64,000 nucleotides of DNA from Scatosoma sp045588185 (lineage in GTDB: Bacteria; Bacillota; Clostridia; Christensenellales; Borkfalkiaceae). The stretch is from assembly GCA_045588185.1 (NCBI GenBank), contig JAZNDR010000038.1, positions 1 through 64,000 of the forward strand, read 5' to 3'. Below the pieces are notes generated by a model that had not been told where the DNA came from, did no database searches, and saw only the letters and a program-made list of their open reading frames with translations. A program made the position numbers and the translations under genes. Positions 14,668-24,276 of this stretch are shown here, one piece after another; the first letter of the stretch is position 1; the number at the start of each line of letters is the position of its first letter.

Positions 14668-17505
14668 ATGCAGAAAAAAGCGATAGTAAAGTTGAAAAAA
14701 GTGTTTAAAAGTGATTTAAAAGACTATAAATCAATTCCTTTTTGGAGTTGGAACGCAGAACTTGACGAGGAGGAATTGGAAAAACAAATTGAACAAATGC
14801 ACGATGCAGGATTCGGTGGTTTTATAATGCACGCTCGTTCGGGATTAAAAACGGAATATCTCGGTGAGAAGTGGTTTTCTTGCGTGGGAGTGTGTTTAAA
14901 AGCGGCAAAACGCCTGAAAATGAAAGCTTGGATATACGATGAAAACGGTTATCCGAGCGGGTTTGTCGGAGGTAAGCTTTTGCAAAATGAAGACTATCGT
15001 GCAGCCTTTTTACGGTACGAAGGGAAAAGAGAATACGACCAAAACGCTTTCTGTGTATTTAAAAAAACTTGCGAGGGATACGAGCGCATATACAAGGAAG
15101 AGTCGGGAATAAAAGTATATCATAGTGTTTACCGTTTGGTAAGTCCTGCCAACACGGATATACTTAATCCGAATGTTGTAGATGAATTTATCCGTTTGAC
15201 ACACGAGGAATATTATAAGCATTTTTCTAAAAGCTTTGGGAAAGAGCTTGTAGGATTTTTTACCGACGAGCCACAGGCGTATCGTTACGAAACGCCATAT
15301 TCTCCCGTATTGAAGGAAGAGTATGAGAAGCGATACGGAGAAAGTATTGAAGACGGATTGATTTATTTATTTTTGCACGACGAGCGTGGCTATGCATTTA
15401 GAGTTCGCTATTTTTCGCTATTAAATGAACTGTACGTGAATCACTTTTATAAACGTTTATATGATTGGTGCGAAGCGCATCATTGTAAGTTGACGGGACA
15501 TTCAGTAGAGGAAACGTCGTTATATACGCAAATGTGGGGCGGAGCCGGGGTAATGCCCAGTTATGAATACGAGCATATTCCCGCCATCGATTGCTTGGAA
15601 AACAAGTGCTGGACGGAGTTTTTACCCAAGCAGGCGAGCAGTGTTGCGGAACAGCTTGGCAAAAAGCAGGTTTTGACGGAAACGTTTGGATGTGCTGGAC
15701 ACGATGTATCGCCCCGAGCATTAAAAGGAATTGGCGAATTTCAGTATTTTCAAGGTGTAAATATGATGTGCCAACATCTTTATCCGTATACGCTCGCCGC
15801 ACAAGGCAAATATGATTGCCCGCCCGTATTTTCACCGCACGGTAATTGGGGTTTGCGGGAAATGAGAATCTTTAACGAGTACTTTACCCGCCTTGGCTAT
15901 TTAATTGCAAACACATCTGAATGCTACGACGCGTTGGTTATTCACCCTTTGCGTGGTATCTATCTCGACTATATACGCGCCGAAGACGATAAAAGTGTAG
16001 AGGATTTGGAACGGTCTTTTCAAGAGCTTTTACAAGAGTTAAGACGGCGCGGAATATGTTATCATTTTGCCGACGAGCAATTATTAGCTCGCTATGGACT
16101 TGTAGAGGGGGATAAAATCGTAATCGGGAATTGTATTTATGATAAAATAATTGTACCAAAAATGCGCACGATTGCAAAAACGACGAAGGACTTATTGACA
16201 GCGTATCAGGGTAAAATATGCGTTATAGAACAGCCGCAGTTTGTGGACGGCAAAAAAGAGTATATCGAACTTGCATCAAATATTACCCTTGACGGATTAC
16301 AAGCAGAAGCAAATTACAGTTTTGAAAGTATAGACGGGCGTTGCGGAATATCTGCAAGACGTGGCGCACTCGGCGAATATCTTTTTATTAAAAACTACGA
16401 CGTAAAAGAAGCGGGCAAAATTCGTATGCGCGGAGTCGCTGAGGAGTTTGCTTGGCTTGATCTTATGTCGTTAGAGATTTCAAAAATTGATAACGAGATG
16501 ACAATAGAGGCGGGCGGCAGTCGTATTTTATTGCGCACGCAAAAAGGAAAATCAACAAAGAAAACGGTTGCGGAGCAGGATATTACGAGCGCGTTTTGTA
16601 CGGTAGAAATAACGGATAATTATCTTGTATTAGATAATGCCGCCTACTGTTTTGAAAACGAGCCGTTTACTGAAATTAAACCAATACAAAAGGCAATCGA
16701 GGAAATTTTACGAGCGGATTATAAGGGCAACTTGTATATCAAGCATAGCTTCCAAGCTTACGATAAACCGCACACAAAGCTCGTTGCGGAAAAAAACAGG
16801 TATCTTTCGTTTGCGCTTAACGGAAGGGAAATACATTTTACACAATCGGATTTTGATATAAATTTTTTGGAAAGCGACATTACCGAACTGTTAAAAGAAG
16901 GGGAGAATGAGCTTGTGTATTGTTTGGATTATTATCAAAATCCAACCGTGCGTTTTGCGCTATTTGACCCGATGAGTAATCCCAGCTTACAAACCTGCCT
17001 TTTTTACGATACCGACTTGGAGCCGTGCTATTTGAAAGGGGATTTTGTTGTCCGTAAAGATATGTCTATTGTGAAACGGACTTCCTTGCCCCCGATTACC
17101 TCAAATAATCAAGACGCAGGGTATCCGTTTTTTATGGGAAAGGTTTTGTTGAAAGGTAAGTATTTTTATGACGGAGAAGGCGCACGTACGCTTGCAATAG
17201 ACGGGCATTTTTTGGTGGCGAACGTAAGCGTAAACGGTAAAACGATTGATTTCGTGTTGGATTCTAAAAAAGAAATAACTTCTCTTTTGAAAAAAGGGGA
17301 AAATGAAATCGAAATCGTCGTGAAATCCAGTCTACGAAATTTATTCGGTCCTCATCACTACAAACAAGAAACAGAACCCACGGGCGTTTCTACTTTTCAT
17401 TTTACAATGCGCGGACTTTGGCAGCACGAAGAAGCTCCGTATACGGAAAAATACAACCTTGTTCCTTTTGGCATAGAGAAGATTCGGATTCTCGTCCAAA
17501 AATAA
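14668..17505 (+). CDS. Large glycoside hydrolase, GH106-like (alpha-L-rhamnosidase-related)
   Basis: A 945-residue protein without a signal peptide, so probably cytoplasmic. The N-terminal half is a TIM-barrel-like catalytic region: P-F-W-S-W-N near residue 24, then G-F-G-G-F-I-M-H-A-R-S-G-L, Y-D-E-N-G-Y-P-S-G and G-F-F-T-D-E-P-Q-A. These motifs are typical of the large hydrolases related to GH106 rhamnosidases. The C-terminal 300 residues contain two beta-sandwich segments resembling galactose-binding folds (for example L-A-I-D-G-H-F-L-V-A-N-V-S-V-N-G). It has its own promoter and is followed by a terminator and then a GH78-like gene, supporting rhamnose-containing substrates. The exact family and linkage are uncertain. 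Confidence 0.75.
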   Translation: MQKKAIVKLKKVFKSDLKDYKSIPFWSWNAELDEEELEKQIEQMHDAGFGGFIMHARSGLKTEYLGEKWFSCVGVCLKAAKRLKMKAWIYDENGYPSGFVGGKLLQNEDYRAAFLRYEGKREYDQNAFCVFKKTCEGYERIYKEESGIKVYHSVYRLVSPANTDILNPNVVDEFIRLTHEEYYKHFSKSFGKELVGFFTDEPQAYRYETPYSPVLKEEYEKRYGESIEDGLIYLFLHDERGYAFRVRYFSLLNELYVNHFYKRLYDWCEAHHCKLTGHSVEETSLYTQMWGGAGVMPSYEYEHIPAIDCLENKCWTEFLPKQASSVAEQLGKKQVLTETFGCAGHDVSPRALKGIGEFQYFQGVNMMCQHLYPYTLAAQGKYDCPPVFSPHGNWGLREMRIFNEYFTRLGYLIANTSECYDALVIHPLRGIYLDYIRAEDDKSVEDLERSFQELLQELRRRGICYHFADEQLLARYGLVEGDKIVIGNCIYDKIIVPKMRTIAKTTKDLLTAYQGKICVIEQPQFVDGKKEYIELASNITLDGLQAEANYSFESIDGRCGISARRGALGEYLFIKNYDVKEAGKIRMRGVAEEFAWLDLMSLEISKIDNEMTIEAGGSRILLRTQKGKSTKKTVAEQDITSAFCTVEITDNYLVLDNAAYCFENEPFTEIKPIQKAIEEILRADYKGNLYIKHSFQAYDKPHTKLVAEKNRYLSFALNGREIHFTQSDFDINFLESDITELLKEGENELVYCLDYYQNPTVRFALFDPMSNPSLQTCLFYDTDLEPCYLKGDFVVRKDMSIVKRTSLPPITSNNQDAGYPFFMGKVLLKGKYFYDGEGARTLAIDGHFLVANVSVNGKTIDFVLDSKKEITSLLKKGENEIEIVVKSSLRNLFGPHHYKQETEPTGVSTFHFTMRGLWQHEEAPYTEKYNLVPFGIEKIRILVQK

Positions 17506-17527
17506 AGCGGTATATCAATAAATACAT

Positions 17528-17568
17528 AAAAAATCGTTTCATATCTTGCGGTTATGAAGCGATTTTTT
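17528..17568 (+). terminator. Rho-independent terminator of the GH106-like gene
   Basis: The arms AAAAAATCGTTTCATA and TATGAAGCGATTTTTT pair with one G-T wobble around a 9-nt loop and run into T-rich sequence. It lies 23 bp after the stop codon. Confidence 0.85.
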
Positions 17569-17666
17569 CTTTTGCTATTTTTTAATTGGGATAAAAGGTA
17601 AATTGAAAGAAAGGCAAAAAATGGATATAAAATATTACTATTTAAAGCTATAAATGAAGTATTTAT

Positions 17667-17707
17667 GTCAATATAGAGCATTTTTTAGTAAAAATTTCAC
17701 TTGTTTT
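17667..17707 (+). promoter_or_regulatory. Conserved upstream element, copy 2
   Basis: GTCAATATAGAGCA, a T-run, AGTAAAAA and CACTTG-T-TTTG closely match 14571-14613. Copy 2 abuts an extended -10 box without the 13-14 additional bases present between the element and the -10 box at copy 1. Confidence 0.55.
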
Positions 17708-17715
17708 GTTATAAT
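17707..17715 (+). promoter_or_regulatory. Extended -10 promoter of the GH78-like gene
   Basis: TGTTATAAT is a perfect extended -10 box. No good -35 hexamer lies 17 bp upstream, so activation through the adjacent conserved element is plausible. The start codon is about 80 bp downstream. Confidence 0.6.
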
Positions 17716-17796
17716 GGATAGTGTATACTTTAAGTGCAATAAAAAATAGTCGTATATTATTTTTGTAAAATTGAGAAACGGAAATGGAGTTAGACA

Positions 17797-19491
17797 ATGG
17801 ATTTTGATTTTTCCAGATATCCTTATAGAAAAGAATTCCCCGAAGTGGAAAAGGCGGAAATGGACGTCGTTCGGGTTTTTCCAACGAATGTAAAAGAAGA
17901 TAGTTTCATTTTAAAGGGTAACAATGAAGGCGTTTTGTTGGATTTTGCCGAAGAAAGGGTAGGGACTTTTTCCTTTTTCGCAAAAGGGAACGGCAAGCTT
18001 TTGGTTGAGTACGGAGAATGGTTACACGAGTTATACGGTTATAGTCAAGCCGCTATGCCCGACTGGTATGAAACGCCGAAAGATGTTTTTTCGGTTTTAT
18101 CTCAAAGGACGCATACTTTTACTTCGCACGGTCGCCGCGCCTGCCGTTATATTCGTATTCGCGCGTTAGAGGGAGAGGTGGAGATTTACAACCCTGCCTT
18201 TGATACCATTTGCGCGCACGTTGAAAGGGAAGGGTATTTCCGTTGTTCCGACGAGCTGTTAAACCGCATATTCGATATTTCGAAAAGAACGACCAAATTA
18301 TGTATGCAAGCATATTTTGAGGACGGCGTAAAGCGGGACGGTATGCTTTGGATTGGGGATTCCCGCGTGGAAGAGGATTGCGATTTTGCTATATTTGGAA
18401 ACGCTGAAATCGTAAGGCGTTCGATTTTATATTTTGTCCGTAGTATGCAAGAGGACGGCTGGCTGCCCTCAAATGCGACGATAGGCGGCGCGCACAGTTG
18501 TCCCCATAGAATTGAATATATGTTCGATTACGTAGGGGGGAATTTGCCTTCGGGAACACCCAGTTTTTACGAGGGGTGCGGGGAAATTTATTATCTTACG
18601 TATAGCGCTGATTTTTTGGGAATGATTTATGAATATTACCGTAACACCAAGGACTTGGATTTTGTGAAAACGGTTTTTCCTTATGCGAAAAAGGTTGTGG
18701 ACAGAATTTGTCGTATAGACAGGTTTAACGTAAAAGGAAAATTGATGCCGAGGGCAAGTTATCCACATAGAATGCACGTGGATAATCTTTGCGACGCAGG
18801 CTCTTATTATTGTGCGCTTATCTATAATCTTAAAAATTATAAAAAATTGTGCGTGCTTCTAAACGACCAGCTTGAGAATGAGGCGGTGGAGAAATATATC
18901 GCTGATTTTACCAAAGCGGCGATGACGTTTATGGACGAAGAAAAACGTATGTGGCGTACGGACGAAACGGTGGGACGGGTATATCTCCCCACAGCGCAAG
19001 GCTTTGCATATCTTGCGGGATTGTGTTCCAAAGAAGAATACGCGAACGCCATAGAAAAAATGGACAAAGCAGTTACCGCTTATCCCGATACGGGGCTTAC
19101 ACGTTTTTGGTTTTTGCGTGGCGCATTTGAAGCAGGAATGGCGGAATATGCAGTCGCTTGGATAAAAAAAGAGTGGGGTGTATTGATAGAACGCGGAGCA
19201 ACCACCTGCTACGAGCGCTGGGACGCAGATTGCGCTCTCGATTGGGAAAACGACCTCTCTTTAAGTGCTTGTCACGGTTGGTCGGCTGGACCTGCGTGTT
19301 TACTCGTGCGATATATTTTAGGTGTGAAAGAAGTGGAAGAGGAAGCCAAAGTGGTTATTTCTCCTAAGCTTTTGGATTTGGAATTTGCCGAGGGGGAAGT
19401 TCCGACCAGTAAGGGTATGCTTTACGTAAAAATCACAAAGGAAAGCGTGGATTTCTGCGCCCCCGAAGGCTTAAAGGTTGTCGTGCAATAA
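17797..19491 (+). CDS. GH78-like alpha-L-rhamnosidase, six-hairpin type
   Basis: A 564-residue protein without signal peptide. After a short beta-rich N-terminus (about 1-145), the Y-F-R-C-S-D-E-L-L-N-R-I-F segment opens an (alpha/alpha)6 barrel. The GH78 hallmark D-G-V-K-R-D-G-M-L-W-I-G-D is near residues 176-188, then W-L-P-S-N-A and, late, W-E-N-D-L-S-L-S-A-C-H-G-W-S-A-G-P. The last 50 residues form a small C-terminal sandwich. It is shorter than classical GH78 enzymes of 900 residues or more because the N-terminal accessory domains are missing. It probably cleaves alpha-L-rhamnose from imported oligosaccharides. Its weak ribosome binding site (AATGGAGTT) is the only support for the start. 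Confidence 0.82.
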   Translation: MDFDFSRYPYRKEFPEVEKAEMDVVRVFPTNVKEDSFILKGNNEGVLLDFAEERVGTFSFFAKGNGKLLVEYGEWLHELYGYSQAAMPDWYETPKDVFSVLSQRTHTFTSHGRRACRYIRIRALEGEVEIYNPAFDTICAHVEREGYFRCSDELLNRIFDISKRTTKLCMQAYFEDGVKRDGMLWIGDSRVEEDCDFAIFGNAEIVRRSILYFVRSMQEDGWLPSNATIGGAHSCPHRIEYMFDYVGGNLPSGTPSFYEGCGEIYYLTYSADFLGMIYEYYRNTKDLDFVKTVFPYAKKVVDRICRIDRFNVKGKLMPRASYPHRMHVDNLCDAGSYYCALIYNLKNYKKLCVLLNDQLENEAVEKYIADFTKAAMTFMDEEKRMWRTDETVGRVYLPTAQGFAYLAGLCSKEEYANAIEKMDKAVTAYPDTGLTRFWFLRGAFEAGMAEYAVAWIKKEWGVLIERGATTCYERWDADCALDWENDLSLSACHGWSAGPACLLVRYILGVKEVEEEAKVVISPKLLDLEFAEGEVPTSKGMLYVKITKESVDFCAPEGLKVVVQ

Positions 19492-19496
19492 CAGAA

Positions 19497-19524
19497 CCAA
19501 AAAACCGACGGGGAAATCCGTCGG
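19497..19524 (-). terminator. Terminator between convergent GH78-like and araC-type genes
   Basis: CCGACGG and CCGTCGG form a perfect 7-bp stem with a 6-nt loop. On the minus strand it is followed by a T-run, so it best serves the regulator gene; it may also slow transcription from the left. Confidence 0.75.
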
Positions 19525-19544
19525 CGGAAAAGTTATGGGCAAGA

Positions 19545-20405
19545 TTAAATCTTTTTGCGGTATTGTAAAGGCGAGCATTGATACTTTTCTCTGAAAATTT
19601 TAAAGAAGTACGATTCGGAAGAAAAATTCAGTTCCAGAACAATTTTGGAAATAGGCATTGCGGTGTGTTCTAACAAGGATTTTGCTCGTTTCAGCTTAAT
19701 ATCATTGACGTATTCCGTCATAGTTTTTCCCGTTTCTTTTTTGAATAAACGGCAAAGATAAGCCTTGTTATAATGAAAGTGGGAAATGGCGTCGGAAATT
19801 TCTTGATGATTATAAACACAAAAAGTTAAATTGTGTTGCAGTGCTTCGCATAAAGAAGGTGTGGGGGTTTGTGTGGAAAGCTGTTGCATTACGAATGAAC
19901 CTAAAATATTCGTCAAAATAATCTTTGCAAACATTTTCGCATCTGCTTGATCGGTAGTCGGCTTTTTATGAAAAAAAGAGAACAATTGATTTAGGCTTTG
20001 AAGCTGCTCCTCGGACAGATGAAAATATTGAAAAGCTTTACCTGTTAAGGTTTGGAATAAAGTAGGGGAAAGTGCGTCGCAGACTTCGCGTAATAAATTT
20101 TCTCCAACGAGAGTATCTCTGTGGAAGCATTCAATGTTTAGTTCTCGTTTGAAGCCGTGGTATATGTTAGGCGGAATAATGAACAAATCGCCAACCGTTA
20201 AAATGCTTTGAGTTGTTTCAATGACGTGATGAATGGTTCCCGCTGAAATGTAAAAAATTTCGAAAAATTCGTGGGAGTGATAGCTCTCGTCCCCAAACGA
20301 GGTCATTTGTGAAGAAAAAGGCAAAGAGTATTTATCCCAATTTATGGGTAAGCGCTCACTATTTTGCAAATATTCCTGCGAGAAAAAGTTGGGTTGTTTA
20401 GACAT
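19545..20405 (-). CDS. AraC-family transcriptional regulator
   Basis: A DNA-binding regulator of 286 residues from the ATG at 20405, which has AGGTG upstream; a longer frame to 20468 lacks support and overlaps the promoter. The N-terminal half is a cupin-like sensing domain (Y-H-S-H-E-F-F-E-I-F-Y-I near residues 43-54). The C-terminal 100 residues hold two helix-turn-helix motifs (F-H-Y-N-K-A-Y-L-C-R-L-F-K-K-E-T-G-K and the terminal F-S-S-E-S-Y-F-F-K-I-F). AraC proteins of this layout usually sense sugars and activate adjacent catabolic genes. It is divergent from the 20.6-42.1 kb operon and is the only regulator in the sugar region. Confidence 0.9.
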   Translation of the reverse strand: MSKQPNFFSQEYLQNSERLPINWDKYSLPFSSQMTSFGDESYHSHEFFEIFYISAGTIHHVIETTQSILTVGDLFIIPPNIYHGFKRELNIECFHRDTLVGENLLREVCDALSPTLFQTLTGKAFQYFHLSEEQLQSLNQLFSFFHKKPTTDQADAKMFAKIILTNILGSFVMQQLSTQTPTPSLCEALQHNLTFCVYNHQEISDAISHFHYNKAYLCRLFKKETGKTMTEYVNDIKLKRAKSLLEHTAMPISKIVLELNFSSESYFFKIFREKYQCSPLQYRKKI

Positions 20406-20439
20406 GGCACACCTGCTAAAAACGAATGATATTGTAATC

Positions 20440-20468
20440 ATTTTATAAAAAAGAAAATAAAAAGTCAA
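20440..20468 (-). promoter_or_regulatory. Promoter of the araC-type gene
   Basis: On the minus strand TTGACT (20468-20463) and TAAAAT (20445-20440) are separated by 17 bp, 34 bp before the ATG at 20405. The intergenic space to the divergent operon is only about 180 bp, so operators are probably shared. Confidence 0.65.
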
Positions 20469-20584
20469 GAATATTGCCTAAAAAAAATGCAGGGGCAAAA
20501 AGAAAATAAACGAAAGAAACAAAAAATGAATTCAAACAAAAGCTTTGGTTTTTGTAATGATAAAAATAAAAAAGGAGATTTTTT

Positions 20585-22309
20585 ATGAAAAAGAAAATTT
20601 TAGCAAACGCATTGGCGATAGTTTCCCTGTGTGCCTTGGTAGGGTGTAACGGCGGTGGCGGCGGAAGCGGCGAGAAGTCGAAGGCTACCGTTATTAACGT
20701 TATCAATTTCAACGGCGGCGTCGGTAACGTGTGGTTAGAAGAGGCAAAAGCGCGTTGGGAAGAAAAAATGAAGGATTATTCCTATGAGGACGGGAAAAAA
20801 GGCGTGTACATAGAGATTAAAAAGACGATGGACCTTAGCCCGTCTACTATCAACAGCTCTGGGTACCATATTTATTTCGACGAAACGAACACCAACTTGA
20901 AATCGTTGATTCCCAGCGGATATTTGCTTGACATTGACGATATTGTAACGGAGAAATCGGAAACCCGTAACGGAGAAAGTATCTCTATTGAAGATAAAAT
21001 TTCCGAATCTGCCAGATCAATGCTCAAAGGTGCGGACGGGCATTATTATGCGTTACCGCACTATGAATGGTATCCGGGCGTTACCTACGATATTGAACTG
21101 TTTGATGAAATGAGCTTCTACCTTGCCGCGCCGGAAGAAACGAATACGGTGGAGAAATTTGGGTTTAAATATATAAAAAATTCCAGTGGTAAAAAGAGTT
21201 GCGGCAACGACGGCGTTTACGGAACAGAAGACGACGGTTTGCCTTCTTCGTTGTTGGAATTGATTTCGCTTTGCCGCTATATGACCAGCCGTTCGGTAAA
21301 ACCTTTTGTGGTAGCGGGTATGTATCCTCAATACGGCAATTATTTAATAGAAGGTCTGTGGGCTTCTTTGGCTTGCCACGAACAGATGAATGCTATTTAT
21401 AGCTTTTCAGGTGAGTTGGACGTCGTTACAGGTTTCTCCGACGAATTATTCTTTGACGGTCAAGGCGTGGACGTGAAAAAAGCAACCACCGAAAAGTTAA
21501 CGCTTACCGAAGAAACGGGATACAGAATGTGGGATCAGGCGGCTCGTTATTATGCAATGTCTTTCTTGGAAATGATTGAAAGAGAGGGGTGGTTTGCAAA
21601 CGAGGCAAGTATGGGTACGATATCGCACACGGACGCGCAATCGGCGTTTATTATGGGCGGTATTGGCGACAGCGCTCGTATCGGTATGTTGATTGAAGGC
21701 TCGTATTGGTATAACGAATCGGTTGAATCGGGGTGTTTTGATAAATATTCGAAATTAAAACCCGAAGCAGGCGAACGCAAGCTTGGCTGGATGCCCTTGC
21801 CTACCTCTATCGACGTGTCCGCAACCGAGGGGAACGGACGTGAACTTGCGCTCCTAGACGCAGGACATTCTTATGCGTATATCAACGCGAATATTAAAGA
21901 TAAACCCGCGCTTGTACAGGCATGTAAGGACTTCTTTAAGTTCCTTTACACGGACGCGGAGCTTAGAGCGATGACGGCTTGTTCCGGTACGGCGAAGGCG
22001 TTAAATTACGAATTGGAAGAAAGTGATTACGCAAAAATGTCCTCGTACCAAAAGAACGTTTGGAAGTTAAAGAAGAATGCAAAGGTAATATATTGCGGCG
22101 GAGAAACTAAAACTTTAAACGCTGCGCCTACGAGCTTCTATATGAATATGTTTAGCCCTGCGTTTAGACCTACCTACGAGGGTAAGCATTATACGAATCT
22201 TTTGAAGGCATTAAGAGAGGGCTGCTCTGCTCAATTTGCATTTACCGATACGAAGTTGGATAAGGCTTACTGGGAAACGGTTTATAAAGGAGACAATCAA
22301 GTTCAATGA
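20585..22309 (+). CDS. ABC importer solute-binding lipoprotein, second locus
   Basis: A 574-residue lipoprotein with a short signal and lipobox A-L-V-G-C near residue 21, followed by a Gly-rich linker. The mature part has the sugar-binding pattern (V-I-N-V-I-N-F-N-G-G, then G-H-Y-Y-A-L-P-H-Y-E-W-Y-P-G-V-T-Y-D). It is distinct from the binding protein at 2313 but equally long, suggesting a different large ligand. AAAAGGAG precedes the ATG. Its stop overlaps the start of the next permease gene. Divergence from araC suggests induction by the transported sugar. Confidence 0.92.
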   Translation: MKKKILANALAIVSLCALVGCNGGGGGSGEKSKATVINVINFNGGVGNVWLEEAKARWEEKMKDYSYEDGKKGVYIEIKKTMDLSPSTINSSGYHIYFDETNTNLKSLIPSGYLLDIDDIVTEKSETRNGESISIEDKISESARSMLKGADGHYYALPHYEWYPGVTYDIELFDEMSFYLAAPEETNTVEKFGFKYIKNSSGKKSCGNDGVYGTEDDGLPSSLLELISLCRYMTSRSVKPFVVAGMYPQYGNYLIEGLWASLACHEQMNAIYSFSGELDVVTGFSDELFFDGQGVDVKKATTEKLTLTEETGYRMWDQAARYYAMSFLEMIEREGWFANEASMGTISHTDAQSAFIMGGIGDSARIGMLIEGSYWYNESVESGCFDKYSKLKPEAGERKLGWMPLPTSIDVSATEGNGRELALLDAGHSYAYINANIKDKPALVQACKDFFKFLYTDAELRAMTACSGTAKALNYELEESDYAKMSSYQKNVWKLKKNAKVIYCGGETKTLNAAPTSFYMNMFSPAFRPTYEGKHYTNLLKALREGCSAQFAFTDTKLDKAYWETVYKGDNQVQ

Positions 22310-23292
22310 TGGAAAGGGTTTGCGAACGGGAGAAGACGCCTTCTTCTCCCGAAGAAAAGATAAAAAGGTCAACGAATTATCGCAAGAAGAAGAGAAAGAT
22401 TTTTTACTTTTGCGTAATGTTTTTACCCGTTGTGCAATTCTTATTCTTTTACGTATACGTTAATTTTAACAGCTTCGTGCTTGCTTTTCAGCATTACGAG
22501 GTGCGGACGGACGGTGTAAACGGCTATGATATTACCTTTGCGGGCTTTGAGAATTTTAAAGTCGCTTGGGACGTATTTACGACGAATCATTATATGTTAA
22601 AAAATTCGTTGATCGTATTTATGCTGTGTACGCTTTTAGGTATTACGTTGGCTTTGGTGTTCTCTTTTTACATTTATAAAAAATATCCGTTTGCGGGCTT
22701 TTACAAAGTAATTTTGTTTATGCCGCAAATTATTTCCAGCATCGTATTTACTTTGCTTTTCAAATATTTTGTTGAAGAAGCGTATATTGCAATCGCGGGT
22801 TTATTTACAGATGAAAAGGTTTTGGGCTTGCTGACAAACCCTGAAACGGAATTCGGCACGATTGTGTTTTATAACGTTTGGGTTGGCTTTGGCGTAAACG
22901 TGTTGATGTTTAGCGGTGCCATGAGTAATATCAACGAGTCGATTGTAGAGTCTGCGGAGCTTGACGGAGTAAACATTTTGCAGGAATTCGTCTTTATTAC
23001 CCTGCCCATGATTTTTGAAACAATCGTATCTTTCCTTATGATTGCTCTGGCGGGCGTATTTACCAATCAGGCGAATTTATACGCACTGTACGACGCGCAA
23101 GGTACGCATGTGGCGACGATAGGCTATTATCTGTTCGTACAAACGCAAAAATCAGGGGTAATCCGTTTTAATAAAAATTATTTGAATTATCCCGAACTGG
23201 TTGCCTACGGACTGATATTAACGGCAATTACGATTACCGTAACGCTTATTGTCAAAAAGCTGCTTAAAAAATTCGGACCGAGTGTGGATTAA
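22306..23292 (+). CDS. ABC sugar importer permease, MalF/LplB type, second locus
   Basis: Membrane subunit of 328 residues; its ATG overlaps the binding-protein stop (ATGA), indicating translational coupling. The N-terminal 35 residues are highly charged and cytoplasmic. Helices begin near residue 37 (V-M-F-L-P-V-V-Q-F-L-F-F-Y-V). The EAA-type loop reads E-S-A-E-L-D-G-V-N near residues 215-223, with the first Ala of EAA replaced by Ser. AAAGGAG lies 14 bp upstream. It pairs with the next gene to form the pore. Confidence 0.92.
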   Translation: MMERVCEREKTPSSPEEKIKRSTNYRKKKRKIFYFCVMFLPVVQFLFFYVYVNFNSFVLAFQHYEVRTDGVNGYDITFAGFENFKVAWDVFTTNHYMLKNSLIVFMLCTLLGITLALVFSFYIYKKYPFAGFYKVILFMPQIISSIVFTLLFKYFVEEAYIAIAGLFTDEKVLGLLTNPETEFGTIVFYNVWVGFGVNVLMFSGAMSNINESIVESAELDGVNILQEFVFITLPMIFETIVSFLMIALAGVFTNQANLYALYDAQGTHVATIGYYLFVQTQKSGVIRFNKNYLNYPELVAYGLILTAITITVTLIVKKLLKKFGPSVD

Positions 23293-23306
23293 GGGGGCGG
23301 AATACT

Positions 23307-24257
23307 ATGGAAAAGACAAAAAAGAAGATAAGTGTATTCAATAAAATCTTGATTATTACCGTTTGCGCCTTACTTGCCGTTTATTCCTTATCGATGATTT
23401 ATATCCTTTTTTGGGGTATTCTCACTTCGTTAAAAGCGGACATAGATTTCGGGAGTCCTATTTATAACACGCTGGGCTTTCCTAATATGCAATACAGTGA
23501 AGAAGAGTTTTTGAGGTTAAAAAATTATGCCCTTGTAATTGAAAATTTCAATTTTTCAGACTTTATCGTATATACTTCCGGACAGACTGAAATTAGGCAC
23601 GAATACAACGATATCGGACTTGGCGGGTTGTTATTAAATACATTTATTTATGCAGGGGTTGGCTCGTTCATTGCGACGCTTGTTCCAGCGATTGTGGGGT
23701 ATATGTGCGCGAAATATCGCGGTAGGTTCAGTTCGATTGTGTACGTGGTGAATCTCTTTGTAATGGCAACCCCGCTTGTCGGTACGTCCGTTTCGACGAT
23801 TACCTTTATGCGGTCTATTCGCTTATATGATACTTGGATAGGGAATTTCATTCAAAAGTTTTCCTTTACAGGCATGTATTTCCTTGTATTTTATGCGTTT
23901 TTCGCAGGCGTATCCGATTCCTATTCGGAGGCGGCGGAAGTGGACGGCGCATCTCAGCTTCGCATTATGGTATCTATTATTTTACCGCTTGCGTTGAAAA
24001 CCATTTCCTCGGTTATGCTGATAAATTTCATAACCTATTGGAACGATTACCAAACGTTACTGTTATACTTACCCACTAAGCCCACCTTATCTTACGCAGT
24101 ATATAGAAGCGTTGTGGACGGTGATAACAGAAAGCTTACGTTTACGCCGGCAAGAGTAGCCGCTTGTATGCTTTTGGCTTTGCCGATTTTAATTATCTTT
24201 ATTGCGTTTAGAAACAAGCTTATGGGCAGTGTTTCTATGGGCGGTGTAAAAGAATAA
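23307..24257 (+). CDS. ABC sugar importer permease, MalG/AraQ type, second locus
   Basis: Membrane subunit of 316 residues. A first helix lies at about 13-37, a periplasmic-type loop of about 70 residues follows, and then five further helices. The EAA-like loop is Y-S-E-A-A-E-V-D-G-A near residues 206-215. It ends M-G-G-V-K-E, as expected for this class. AAGGGGGCGG before the ATG is the ribosome binding site. As in the first locus, no ATPase gene follows; a shared MsmX-type ATPase elsewhere is implied. Confidence 0.92.
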   Translation: MEKTKKKISVFNKILIITVCALLAVYSLSMIYILFWGILTSLKADIDFGSPIYNTLGFPNMQYSEEEFLRLKNYALVIENFNFSDFIVYTSGQTEIRHEYNDIGLGGLLLNTFIYAGVGSFIATLVPAIVGYMCAKYRGRFSSIVYVVNLFVMATPLVGTSVSTITFMRSIRLYDTWIGNFIQKFSFTGMYFLVFYAFFAGVSDSYSEAAEVDGASQLRIMVSIILPLALKTISSVMLINFITYWNDYQTLLLYLPTKPTLSYAVYRSVVDGDNRKLTFTPARVAACMLLALPILIIFIAFRNKLMGSVSMGGVKE

Positions 24258-24276
24258 AATTTATGAGGAGAAGAAA

